Shown here: piece after piece, positions 1 to 7,573 of the stretch | How the letters are laid out: every line of letters begins with the position of its first letter | Numbering within the stretch: position 1 is the stretch's first letter | NCBI GenBank assembly: GCA_949284695.1 | Contig: CASDWJ010000005.1 | Coordinates: 73,463-137,462 of the forward strand | Origin: an uncultured Christensenella sp. | GTDB lineage: Bacteria; Bacillota; Clostridia; Christensenellales; UBA3700 | Length of the DNA: 64,000 nucleotides | Direction of reading: 5' to 3' | The notes under the pieces: generated by a model | Seen by the model: only the letters and a program-made list of their open reading frames with translations | The model's database searches: none | Told to the model about the DNA's origin: nothing | Program-made: the position numbers and the translations under genes

Positions 1-618
1 CTGGCAAATACAGACGTCGGAGTACTGCAAAAGTTACTGGGCGTCAACGGCGTGAAAATGCACGAGAGCGCGAACGGGATCGAGGACGACGAGGTCAGAT
101 ACAGCTATGAAAAGTACGTGCCCAAGAGCGTGGGCAATTCTACGACTCTGCCCGTCGACGTCACGACGAGAGAGCAGATAGGAGCCGTCGTCACCGCTCT
201 CTGCGAAATGGTCGCCACGCGTATGCGCAGACACGGCTTTTCGGGCAGAGGGATAGGTGTGGGACTGCGCTTCAACGACCTCTCACACGTCGGCAAACAG
301 AGTGCGATGCCCGCGACCGACAGCGCTATCAGGCTGAGCGACTGCGCTCTCAACCTTATAGATCAGATATACGCATACGGCAAGGACGCTCCGGTCAGGG
401 CGGTCTCGGTCGGAGTGTTAGACCTCGCGACGGACAAGGAGCAGAGACAGCTCAGCATCTTCGACGGAGAGGAAAGAGAGGCGCATTCTCTCGGCGCCGC
501 GCTCGATAAAATACGTACGAAATACGGCTACGGTTCTATCCTGTCGGCGTCCGTGATGATGAACGCCGTGATATGCGACGGGCTCGAGGACAGCGATTTT
601 CTCCCGTTTAAGAAATAA
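1..618 (+). CDS. Y-family DNA polymerase (DinB/UmuC-like), C-terminal part
   Basis: The reading frame is open from base 1, so the gene starts outside the window and only its last 205 codons are seen. The segment matches the little-finger (DNA-contacting) domain of Y-family translesion polymerases. A KSVGNSTTLP stretch (about bases 124-153) is the typical opening of that domain, followed by a helix-strand pattern and a late KIRTKYGYGSILSAS stretch, close to the end motif of DinB-like enzymes. The palm and catalytic acidic residues lie upstream and are not visible. Expected role: error-prone bypass of DNA lesions. DinB versus UmuC-type paralogue cannot be decided from this part. An ATG-like start at base 58 is internal, not the real start. 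Confidence 0.8.
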   Translation: MANTDVGVLQKLLGVNGVKMHESANGIEDDEVRYSYEKYVPKSVGNSTTLPVDVTTREQIGAVVTALCEMVATRMRRHGFSGRGIGVGLRFNDLSHVGKQSAMPATDSAIRLSDCALNLIDQIYAYGKDAPVRAVSVGVLDLATDKEQRQLSIFDGEEREAHSLGAALDKIRTKYGYGSILSASVMMNAVICDGLEDSDFLPFKK

Positions 619-702
619 CGCCTGCGCTTGCAACGTCGTTTTCGAAGGCTGTTTTAAAGCGTTGAGGTATGACCTGACGATAATGTAGACTCGCCGCGAT
701 AA

Positions 703-736
703 ATTGTAAACTAATTTGCGTAAAACGGTTTACAAT
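703..736 (+). promoter_or_regulatory. BirA (biotin repressor) operator
   Basis: A perfect inverted repeat, ATTGTAAAC (703-711) and GTTTACAAT (728-736), separated by 16 bases, lies 40 bases before the bioYB start. It has the half-site sequence and spacing of BirA operators such as that of the E. coli bio operon. It implies biotin-dependent repression of the fused biotin gene. No birA is present in the window. Confidence 0.9.
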
Positions 737-775
737 CCGTCTTTCACATGGTATCATTATCCACGGAGAAAAGAC

Positions 776-2314
776 ATGGCAAAATTACGTTTACAATCGA
801 GGGAGAGGATAAAAAAGCTCACCCTGACGGCAATGTTCACCGCGCTGATAACCGTAGGCGCATTCATACGGATACCGATAATGACGGTACCGTTCACGAT
901 GCAGTTTCTGTTCACCAATCTTGCGGGCATACTTCTCGGTGTGAAATACGGTACGCTTTCGCTCGTGCTCTATCTCGTGCTCGGTCTTGCCGGAGTTCCG
1001 CTGTTTACAAAAGGCGGCGGGATAGGGTATGTGTTGCAGCCCACTTTCGGCTATCTGATAGGATTTGCGGTCGGCGCGCTTGTCGCGGCGCTGATCTGTT
1101 CGAAGGGCAGATATTCGTATCCGAGGCTGATCGTGGCGGGAATAGTCAATCTGTTCATCGTCTACGCGATGGGCATGATATATTTTTCGTTGTTGATGAA
1201 GTTCTATTTCGGCAAGCCGCAGGACGCCGCGTTCGTGATCGTCAATCTGTGTCTGATATTTATGCCTGTGGACTTGATCTGGTGCATTGTCGCCGCGATC
1301 GTGGCAAAAAGACTGCTCCCCGTGCTCTATAAGAACGAGCCCTCCGAGATGCTCAGAATAAGCGACGTTTACACGCTCAAGTGCAAGGTGCTGGGCGGCG
1401 GCGAGATCACGGAAAAAGAGGCGAGAAGGCTCAGGTTCGCTCCTCTCGGCGCGCTGTGCAACGCGGCGGACGAGATAAGAAAGAGACGTATGGGCGACGA
1501 TTTCGATCTGTGCTCGATAGTCAACGCAAAGAGCGGCGGTTGCGGAGAGGACTGCGTATTCTGCGGACAATCTGCGCGTTACGGCTGTACGGAGAAAGGA
1601 CGACTGATAAGCGCGGAGGACTACGGCGCGGCGTATGATCACGCTCGGGAAAAGGGACTTGCCGCAATAAGCGCGGTGACGGCGGGAAAAGCGTTGTCAG
1701 ACAAAGAGATTGAAAAAATGGCGGAGATATACGCGGTGCACAAAGACGGAAAGACGGAGAGGTGCGCGTCGCACGGACTCTTGACAAAAGAGCAGCTTCA
1801 AAAGCTCAAAGACAGCGGGGTCACGCGTATTCACAACAACCTCGAGGCGTGCGAAGAATACTTCCCAAAACTGTGTACAACGCACACCCACGCCCAAAAA
1901 CTCGAGACGATACGCGCGGCAAAAGAACTCGGCTTCAAGGTATGCAGCGGCGGTATAATAGGTACGGGAGAGAGCATGAACGACAGGATAAGGCTTGCGC
2001 TCGAACTCAGACGCGAGGGCGTTTTCTCCGTGCCCGTCAACGTGCTTATGCCCAAAGCGGGAACTCCGCTTGCGGACGCGAAGCCGCTGTCCTATGACGA
2101 GATAAGGCGCACGGTCGCGATATTCAGATTTATCCTGCCTGACGCGTATATCAGACCCGCGGCGGGCAGACGGGAACTTCCCGACAAAGGCGAAAAGCTG
2201 TTCAAGGGAGGAGCCAACGCCGCGATAAGCGGCGACTACCTGACCACAAAAGGGGTGGATACCGACGAAGATATAAAATCTATCGAAGCGCTCGGCTTCA
2301 GACGGGACGACTGA
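776..2314 (+). CDS. BioY-BioB fusion: biotin/dethiobiotin transporter S component fused to biotin synthase
   Basis: A single 512-residue frame joins two proteins that are normally separate. Residues about 10-185 are a BioY membrane protein (six hydrophobic segments, a PTFGYLIGF stretch), the substrate-binding component of biotin ECF transporters. Residues about 195-512 are biotin synthase, a radical SAM enzyme that inserts sulfur into dethiobiotin. The 4Fe-4S ligands are C256, C260 and C263 (C-x3-C-x2-C), and a VCSGGIIGTGE stretch and a C-terminal R-x-x-A-G-R follow. ATG 776 is chosen over the upstream GTG/TTG frame because GGAG lies 8 bases before it and the BirA operator lies just upstream. 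The segment matching the FCMGAAW motif of E. coli BioB, which carries Cys97, reads SAVTAGKA here, so that ligand is missing, while extra cysteines occur nearby. No other bio genes or ECF ATPases are seen, so it may salvage dethiobiotin. Confidence 0.92.
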   Translation: MAKLRLQSRERIKKLTLTAMFTALITVGAFIRIPIMTVPFTMQFLFTNLAGILLGVKYGTLSLVLYLVLGLAGVPLFTKGGGIGYVLQPTFGYLIGFAVGALVAALICSKGRYSYPRLIVAGIVNLFIVYAMGMIYFSLLMKFYFGKPQDAAFVIVNLCLIFMPVDLIWCIVAAIVAKRLLPVLYKNEPSEMLRISDVYTLKCKVLGGGEITEKEARRLRFAPLGALCNAADEIRKRRMGDDFDLCSIVNAKSGGCGEDCVFCGQSARYGCTEKGRLISAEDYGAAYDHAREKGLAAISAVTAGKALSDKEIEKMAEIYAVHKDGKTERCASHGLLTKEQLQKLKDSGVTRIHNNLEACEEYFPKLCTTHTHAQKLETIRAAKELGFKVCSGGIIGTGESMNDRIRLALELRREGVFSVPVNVLMPKAGTPLADAKPLSYDEIRRTVAIFRFILPDAYIRPAAGRRELPDKGEKLFKGGANAAISGDYLTTKGVDTDEDIKSIEALGFRRDD

Positions 2315-2356
2315 CTTCGCCTGAGTCACATTTTCGCATTGACGCATTTCGACGCG

Positions 2357-2390
2357 AAACGCTCTCGCAGTGAGAGCGTTTTCCTTTTTT
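2357..2390 (+). terminator. Rho-independent terminator of bioYB
   Basis: A perfect 10-bp stem (2357-2366 with 2372-2381) with a 5-base loop is followed by a T-rich run. Confidence 0.85.
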
Positions 2391-2516
2391 ATCATCCGTT
2401 TTATAACCGCAGATAAAAAAGTGGCTTCTTTATTTACAAAATGCATAAAATATAGTATATTAAATATATAGACGTCACAGAGCGCCGAAGCGCTGAAATA
2501 CGACAAGGAAGGTCAC

Positions 2517-3392
2517 ATGAAAAAAATCAGAAAAGCAGTTATTCCCGCCGCGGGATTCGGCACGAGATTCTTGCCCGCGACAAAGGCTATACCCAAGGAG
2601 ATGTTGCCGATAGTCGATACGCCAACGTTGCAGTACGTCGTCGAAGAAGCGGTCAAGAGCGGTATTACCGAAATACTCATCATTATAGGAAAAAACAAGA
2701 AGTGCATCGAAGACCACTTCGACAAGGCGGTCGAGCTTGAACAAATACTCGAAAGAGAGCACAAGGACGCATACCTCAAAGTCGTGCGCGACATCACCGA
2801 CATGGCGCATATCCATTACGTCAGGCAGAAGGAGATGAACGGCAGCGGCAGCGCGGTGCTCGAAGCGGAGGCGTTCATTTCGGGCGAGCCGTTCGCGGTA
2901 ATGTACGGCGACGACATCGTTTACAATCCCGAAAAGCCGTGTCTCAAGCAGCTCATCGACGCTTACGAGACTACGGGCAAGTCTGTCATAGCGTGTCAGG
3001 AAGTGCCCGACAGCGAGACGAGCAAGTACGGTATCGTGCGCCCCGGGCAGGTAAAGGGCAGATATGCAGAGGTGCTCGAACTCGTAGAAAAACCCAAGCC
3101 GGGCACGGCTCCGTCCAATCTCGCGAATATCGGCAGATACGTGCTGACCCCCGATATATTCGACCTGATCAGGAAGTGTAAACCCGCGCCCAACGGCGAG
3201 ATATATCTGACAGACGCGATCGAGATGATGGCAAAGAGCACGGGCGTATACGCATATGCGCTCGAGGGCAGGCGTTACGACGTCGGAGACAAGCTGGGAT
3301 TCATTCAGGCGACGATAGAGTATGCGCTCAGGGATCACACCCTCTGCGACGGCCTCAAGAGATATATAAAAGATCTTGCCAAAGAGATCTGA
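2517..3392 (+). CDS. galU: UTP-glucose-1-phosphate uridylyltransferase
   Basis: This cytoplasmic enzyme makes UDP-glucose from UTP and glucose-1-phosphate, feeding envelope polysaccharide and glycolipid synthesis. The 291-residue length is normal for bacterial GalU. The nucleotide-binding start has G-F-G-T-R-F-L-P-A-T-K followed by PKEMLPI. A GDDIV stretch near residue 126 gives the metal/nucleotide site, and a VEKPKP stretch near residue 189 matches the sugar-phosphate region. The start at 2517 has AAGGAAGG 8-10 bases upstream. It stands alone between two terminators, so it is a single-gene unit. Confidence 0.95.
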   Translation: MKKIRKAVIPAAGFGTRFLPATKAIPKEMLPIVDTPTLQYVVEEAVKSGITEILIIIGKNKKCIEDHFDKAVELEQILEREHKDAYLKVVRDITDMAHIHYVRQKEMNGSGSAVLEAEAFISGEPFAVMYGDDIVYNPEKPCLKQLIDAYETTGKSVIACQEVPDSETSKYGIVRPGQVKGRYAEVLELVEKPKPGTAPSNLANIGRYVLTPDIFDLIRKCKPAPNGEIYLTDAIEMMAKSTGVYAYALEGRRYDVGDKLGFIQATIEYALRDHTLCDGLKRYIKDLAKEI

Positions 3393-3404
3393 CAGTCAAT
3401 ACGC

Positions 3405-3440
3405 GAAAGCCGCTTTTTGTAAGCGGCTTTCCGTTTTTTT
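3405..3440 (+). terminator. Rho-independent terminator of galU
   Basis: An 11-bp perfect stem (3405-3415 with 3421-3431) with a 5-base loop is followed by a T-tract at 3434-3440. Confidence 0.88.
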
Positions 3441-3541
3441 CGGCTGATCTCCGTCTTGAAAAAATTTTTTGAAAAAATCGTCAACTCCGCGTTTTGTCGG
3501 CGCTATGTATAAGTACAAAACCTATACGGAGGAAAAACGTA

Positions 3542-3886
3542 ATGAGAAACAAGGTTTTTTGCAGGACGGTAGAAAAAGGCGTACAGGCATTTTTTGTAGA
3601 AGCAGACGGTAAAAAATACTTTCTGTTCAGACAGAACTTCCGACAAGGTGTGAAACGTCACTTTGAAGGCGGAGTAGCTATCGACGATCTCGGGGACTAT
3701 TCGCGCGCCGACGCAAGCGTCAGGAGAACGCTCGACAAGTTGCCCATAGCGATCAGAGCACTCGAAAAGAGGGAGGGGATCGCCGTGTATCAGCGGACGA
3801 AAGACAGAGCCGACGGCAAGAAGAACGGGTACAAGAGACAGTCGCGCACTCTGCGCGGTATCGGCTCGTGGGAGGATGCGGCATGA
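3542..3886 (+). CDS. Unknown 114-residue protein, first gene of accessory island
   Basis: I do not recognise this gene. The ATG at 3542 has GGAGG 8 bases upstream, which favours it over the longer frame. The protein is basic, with no signal peptide or membrane segment. Its middle has an aromatic-rich stretch (KYFLFRQNF, residues about 26-34) and the C-terminal third is very rich in Lys and Arg, so binding of nucleic acid is possible but unproven. Its stop overlaps the next start (ATGA), which shows translational coupling. A weak promoter-like region precedes it. Together with the next gene it lies just upstream of the CARF/sigma-like pair and may belong to the same system. Confidence 0.75.
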   Translation: MRNKVFCRTVEKGVQAFFVEADGKKYFLFRQNFRQGVKRHFEGGVAIDDLGDYSRADASVRRTLDKLPIAIRALEKREGIAVYQRTKDRADGKKNGYKRQSRTLRGIGSWEDAA

Positions 3887-4377
3887 GTTCGTACTACAAG
3901 ATAGTATTGAAATTTTTCGAGGCGGGTCAGTTGGCGACTGCGCAGGAATACGTCAAGGCCGAGACTCGCGAAGACGCTCTTGCGGCTTCACGTGAGATCG
4001 CCGCGTCATACGGCGTGCAGGACGAATGCGGGATAGAAATTTCCAAGGCGGATATCGGCGAGATGATCACGAACGAGGAAGAAGAACTCATGGCGGCGCT
4101 TCGCAGAGAATACGTGTTCGCCATATACGACGCGGCGCACCTTTCTTTGAGAGAATACAACAGGCTGATAAGATCGCTCGAGGGCGACGTTGAGACGGAA
4201 TATCTGCTTCTTAAAAGGGCAAACAAGAAACTGAGGATAGAGAAATTCGTGCGCAAACAGCTCAAAGGGAAAAGGCTCGACGTCGACAGTATGTACGAGA
4301 CGGTGCGTATGTTGACGGACGCGGCAGATCAGAAAGAGTTCGACAGGATATGTCGCGAGAGGCTTTACGGCTTGTGA
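3883..4377 (+). CDS. Unknown 164-residue protein coupled to previous gene
   Basis: I do not recognise this gene. The ATG at 3883 overlaps the previous stop (ATGA) and has GGAGG at 3871-3875. The protein is predicted soluble and highly charged. It starts with a short strand-like segment (YYKIVLKFFEAG), then is largely helical, with long charged helices over residues about 60-160 that could form coiled coil. No catalytic motif is visible. It is probably co-transcribed with the 3542 gene. A separate promoter may lie between it and the CARF gene 127 bases downstream. Confidence 0.75.
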   Translation: MSSYYKIVLKFFEAGQLATAQEYVKAETREDALAASREIAASYGVQDECGIEISKADIGEMITNEEEELMAALRREYVFAIYDAAHLSLREYNRLIRSLEGDVETEYLLLKRANKKLRIEKFVRKQLKGKRLDVDSMYETVRMLTDAADQKEFDRICRERLYGL

Positions 4378-4441
4378 AGGACAAAGATGAATAAAAACGG
4401 TCGCGCGGCGACGCCGTGCGGCATGACAATATAAAGACAAT

Positions 4442-4453
4442 ATAATACGAACA
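4442..4453. repeat. Copy 1 of 12-base motif (minus orientation)
   Basis: ATAATACGAACA here is the reverse complement of TGTTCGTATTAT, which recurs at 51529, 51795 and 55357. Read on the minus strand it could give CTGTTC-N17-TATTGT. On the plus strand the overlapping TATAAT (4441-4446) could be a -10 element for the CARF gene. Which reading is right cannot be told from sequence alone. Confidence 0.6.
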
Positions 4454-4504
4454 GATCCCGCGTCGGCGCTTGCAGCCGGCTAAGGGCACGTAAAGGAGAA
4501 GGAT

Positions 4505-5140
4505 ATGATAATAGTTTTCAGCGACGTTCCGATGAAAAAGAAGCTGTACGCTTTCAGGTACAGATCGAGCGGAAACGCAGAGATAGATTATGACAAAGAA
4601 GTGGTTTTCCCCGTCAACTGCGTACTTGCAAAGACGATGAGAAAGGGAGAACGCGTCAAGGTGGTGCTTCTTGCAAAAGAGGACGTAGAGGGCAATACTC
4701 CCGTCAACGTGAACGAGTTTGTCAAAGAACTCGACGCGATAAACGCGGATATAGGCGCAGAGATAGAATACGTGCCGCTCGTCACACCGTTCAAAGAGAC
4801 GGGCGACGTGCACGAAAATCTCTTCAGAGAGATAGTCGGTCAGCTCGAGAACGGTGCGCAGATCGTCGCGGACGTGACATACGGACCCAAGCCGCTGCCG
4901 ATCATACTCTTTGCCGCGCTCAATTTTGCGGAAAAATTCTTTAATGCGGAAATAAAAAACATAGTTTACGGCAAAGTGAATTTCGTCGACGACGGGCAGG
5001 GTGAAGGCAATACGGTGCCGGTAAATCCCGAACTTTTCGACCTTACTCATCTTTATTATCTCAACGGTGTTACCAACGCAATGGAATACGGCAGTTCCGA
5101 AGAAGCGCTCGACGCGCTGGACAGACTTCTTAAATTCTGA
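4505..5140 (+). CDS. CARF-domain protein (TM1812/Csx1-like), no effector domain
   Basis: The 211-residue protein matches the CARF Rossmann-like ligand-sensor domain of the TM1812/Csx1 group. A long helix ends in a hydrophobic strand and D123-V-T-Y-G127, the position of the family D-x-T-H-G motif. Then come a conserved Pro-Leu-Pro helix, an IKNIVYG strand (Y155-G156) and a late F-D-L-T motif. CARF domains bind cyclic oligoadenylates or related nucleotides. The usual C-terminal HEPN RNase or other effector is absent: the protein ends about 35 residues after F-D-L-T. The start has AGGAG 9 bases upstream. The next gene follows after 9 bases and encodes a sigma-like protein, which suggests that the sensor controls transcription. 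No cas gene, CRISPR array or cyclase is in the window, so the ligand source is unknown. Confidence 0.75.
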   Translation: MIIVFSDVPMKKKLYAFRYRSSGNAEIDYDKEVVFPVNCVLAKTMRKGERVKVVLLAKEDVEGNTPVNVNEFVKELDAINADIGAEIEYVPLVTPFKETGDVHENLFREIVGQLENGAQIVADVTYGPKPLPIILFAALNFAEKFFNAEIKNIVYGKVNFVDDGQGEGNTVPVNPELFDLTHLYYLNGVTNAMEYGSSEEALDALDRLLKF

Positions 5141-5149
5141 GAGGCTGAG

Positions 5150-6034
5150 ATGATTGCAAAGGAAGAACTCGAAAAGAGGATCAATTCTTCGCCTCTTTTC
5201 GATATCGATAAAGAAAGCTCCCCGTCGCTGTACAAGAAAGAGCGGTATCTGTTGCTCGAAAACCTTACCTTTTACTGTCGCGACTATATGCTCAAAGGCA
5301 GACCGCTCGGGTCGTACAGTCTCAGCCTTGTCGAGACTGCGGACGAGTGCATCAGATATTACGACAGAGGGAAAGGGGATTTTCTCAACTACTTCAACAG
5401 GGCGTTCAAGAAGAAACGCGACACAGAAGAAGCGAGAGAAAGAGCAGAAGCGTATCGCGGAGGGATAAAGATCGCGGACGAAGACGACAAAAAAATCAGA
5501 AATATACTCAGGCTTGCAAAATCGTTGGGCAAGGACCTGAGCGATCGGTCTCTGATAGGAAAAATTGCAGAAATCCTTCACGTTTGCGAAAGAGACGTCC
5601 TCGAGCTTATCAGAATGAATGCAGACGCCGCGGCGGTGCCGTCGACGGTCAGAAACGACGACGGCGACGAGACCGAACTGTTCGACACGATGGCTTCCGA
5701 CGAGCCAGCCGTGGACGAAACGCTTATAAGCGAAGAAAACGTCAGAGAGATCGCCGACGAGCTGCAACGCGTTTTCGATACCGTTCAGGAGAGACAGAAA
5801 AAAGCGTTGTCCATGATGCTTACGGCAAAATACATAATCGCCTGCGACTGCGATTACGCACAGGTGGAGCGACTTCTTTGCGGCAGACCGTTTTACGACC
5901 GCGCTTATGCAGAGGAGTGCAGAACTTCGGGCGCAGTCCCGACCGACGCGGCAATTGCCGAAAAATGCGGCGTTCTGCCGTCAAGTTTAAGTCGCACTTT
6001 CAAAGAATTCAAAAAAAAGTTTAAAAAAAGTTAA
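5150..6034 (+). CDS. Divergent sigma-70-like protein partnered with the CARF gene
   Basis: The 294-residue protein has the layout of a divergent sigma-70 factor. A region-2-like helical part lies at residues about 25-90 (ENL then a Y-D-R-G-K-G-D-F-L-N-Y-F segment). A region-3-like part follows (residues about 100-160), then the acidic linker N-D-D-G-D-E-T-E-L-F-D-T that resembles the region 3-4 linker. The C-terminal region-4-like part has an ERQKKAL segment and an HTH-like stretch at about residues 264-282 (PTDAAIAEKCG then SSLSR), ending in a Lys-rich tail. Family resemblance is by pattern only and should be tested by profile search. An insertion between the region 4 helices (residues about 235-262, with several Cys) is unusual. 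It starts 9 bases after the CARF stop, so the two are co-expressed and probably act together. Confidence 0.6.
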   Translation: MIAKEELEKRINSSPLFDIDKESSPSLYKKERYLLLENLTFYCRDYMLKGRPLGSYSLSLVETADECIRYYDRGKGDFLNYFNRAFKKKRDTEEARERAEAYRGGIKIADEDDKKIRNILRLAKSLGKDLSDRSLIGKIAEILHVCERDVLELIRMNADAAAVPSTVRNDDGDETELFDTMASDEPAVDETLISEENVREIADELQRVFDTVQERQKKALSMMLTAKYIIACDCDYAQVERLLCGRPFYDRAYAEECRTSGAVPTDAAIAEKCGVLPSSLSRTFKEFKKKFKKS

Positions 6035-6087
6035 TCTCCGTTGTTATTGCTCCTATACAAAAACAGAAAACAAAAAGGAGCAGAGTT

Positions 6088-6488
6088 ATGCAAAAGTATT
6101 TTGAAACAAATTTAATTGATTGCGGTGACAGGATAGGCGATGAAGTCGTTGTGGCCGTTTCAACAATTCCGAGTACCGGTTTAGAGATAGTCGTCAGGAT
6201 AGGGTTTTTCGAACTTCCTCAATTCACAGACAAGATCATGCTTACGAGTACGCCCGTGGCGATCGCGTTTACTTGTGAAGGAAAGTGCAAATATTACGCT
6301 ACAACACAAAAGGCGTTGTATCAGCTGGTATTGCCGAGAGACGGCGAAACGTACGGGCTTTCATGGAAAAGCACAAGGATGACGTCTCACTTTATGATGA
6401 ATTTATGCGGATTTCGGCAGGCTATATGGTTGAAGTGCTGAAAGAAGATATTGAAATCGTAAAAAAAATGATGGAGGGTAAGAAGTAA
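6088..6488 (+). pseudogene. AT-rich small gene broken by a frameshift, unknown function
   Basis: An ATG at 6088, with AAGGAG 10 bases before it, opens a frame that reads plausibly to about base 6360. The coding signal then continues in the -1 frame (MEKHKDDVSLYDEF, from base 6363) to the TAA at 6488. The original frame runs on only to a TGA at 6441 with poor-looking residues. A single indel near 6355-6362 would restore one protein of about 133 residues. I see no programmed slippery site. Base composition is clearly more AT-rich than the neighbours, suggesting foreign origin. Alternatives are a sequencing error or two overlapping small genes, though the second start has no ribosome site. I do not recognise the family. 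Confidence 0.5.
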
Positions 6489-6490
6489 AA

Positions 6491-7573
6491 ATGAAAAACA
6501 TCAGAATTAAATCGGCAATAATGTTGCTCGTGTTGCTTTTGATGGCGGCGGTGCCTTTGTTCGCGTTGACTGCGTGCGCGTCCGACGCTCAAAACGAGGA
6601 GACGGTAACCGTGACGGATATGCTCGGAGAGACCGTCGAGGTAAAAAAGAATCCGCAGAAAGTAGCATGTGCTTCAAGGACTACTTACGATCTGCTGATA
6701 GCGTTCGGGCTGGGAGACTGCATCGACGGCGTATATTATTCGCTGCTCGACAACGAGTGGGCGCAGGTGTTCGACAAAGACGCTTCCGACAGATACAGCC
6801 TGGAATACGAGGAGAGCTACGAGACTTACATAGCGCGCGGAGTCGATCTCGTTTTTGCCCCCGAAAAGTATATCGCCGACGGATTGAAGGAACACGGTAT
6901 CACCGCGCTCAACGTCAGCCTTTACGGCAATCCGTCGTTCGGTCCTTACGTGTACTTCTTCGCAGAGCTGGTCAAGCAGTTGTGGGACAGCGAAGAAGTC
7001 GCCGCAAGAGTCGACGAATGGATCTCGGTCATGCAGGATACGGTCGCGGAGATAGAAGGCGTGCTCGCAGATAAAAACGAAGAAAAAAGGACGCTGTATT
7101 ACATACGCGGAGACAAGAACAAGGGCGTCGGCTATACCGACAACGGGCAGTCGTTCACCGAGTACGCATACGGCGTGCTGGGCATGGATTTCATAGGCAA
7201 CAGGTTTGAGACGAACACACCGTCCGCCGAGGAGATATGCGCTCAGGATCCCGACGTAATTGTAGTCGGCGGAATATATCAGAAAACTCTGATAAACGAA
7301 TTGCAGAAAGAGCCTTACGTGCACCTTGACGCAGTCAGAAACGGCAGGGTATACAACATTCCCGTTGGACTGACCGTGTTTGAACAGCTCTCCGTATTCT
7401 CTCCCGCGTTCCTTTGCGATCAGGCGAACAAACTGTATCCGCAGTATTTCGATTATGACGTAAATGCAATGGTCAAAGATCTCGGCAAAAGGTTTTTCGG
7501 TGCAGAACTTACCGACGCAGAGGTGCAGAACATGCTGGACGGACTCAGCAGGGAGGGAAAGCCTCTTGCTTAA
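6491..7573 (+). CDS. ABC transporter substrate-binding lipoprotein (iron/siderophore/cobalamin type)
   Basis: The 360-residue protein starts with a lipoprotein signal: basic start, hydrophobic core and lipobox L-T-A-C near residue 28. The mature part begins with TVTDMLGETVEV, the usual opening of FecB/BtuF-type (class III) binding proteins, followed by a KNPQKVAC segment and two lobes joined by a long helix. It captures substrate outside the membrane and delivers it to the permease encoded next. The ligand cannot be read from sequence; siderophore-iron, haem or cobalamin are the usual options. The ribosome site GGAGG lies at the end of the broken gene upstream. The next gene overlaps its stop. 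Confidence 0.85.
   Translation: MKNIRIKSAIMLLVLLLMAAVPLFALTACASDAQNEETVTVTDMLGETVEVKKNPQKVACASRTTYDLLIAFGLGDCIDGVYYSLLDNEWAQVFDKDASDRYSLEYEESYETYIARGVDLVFAPEKYIADGLKEHGITALNVSLYGNPSFGPYVYFFAELVKQLWDSEEVAARVDEWISVMQDTVAEIEGVLADKNEEKRTLYYIRGDKNKGVGYTDNGQSFTEYAYGVLGMDFIGNRFETNTPSAEEICAQDPDVIVVGGIYQKTLINELQKEPYVHLDAVRNGRVYNIPVGLTVFEQLSVFSPAFLCDQANKLYPQYFDYDVNAMVKDLGKRFFGAELTDAEVQNMLDGLSREGKPLA

Noticed and set aside
4262..5767. 501-codon minus-strand frame across the CARF and sigma-like genes
   Set aside because: It is a shadow of the plus-strand genes, which have ribosome sites, close spacing and recognisable motifs. The mirror frame has none.
6340..6370. Programmed -1 frameshift in the 6088 gene
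   Set aside because: No X-XXY-YYZ slippery heptamer in the right frame and no strong downstream structure was seen.
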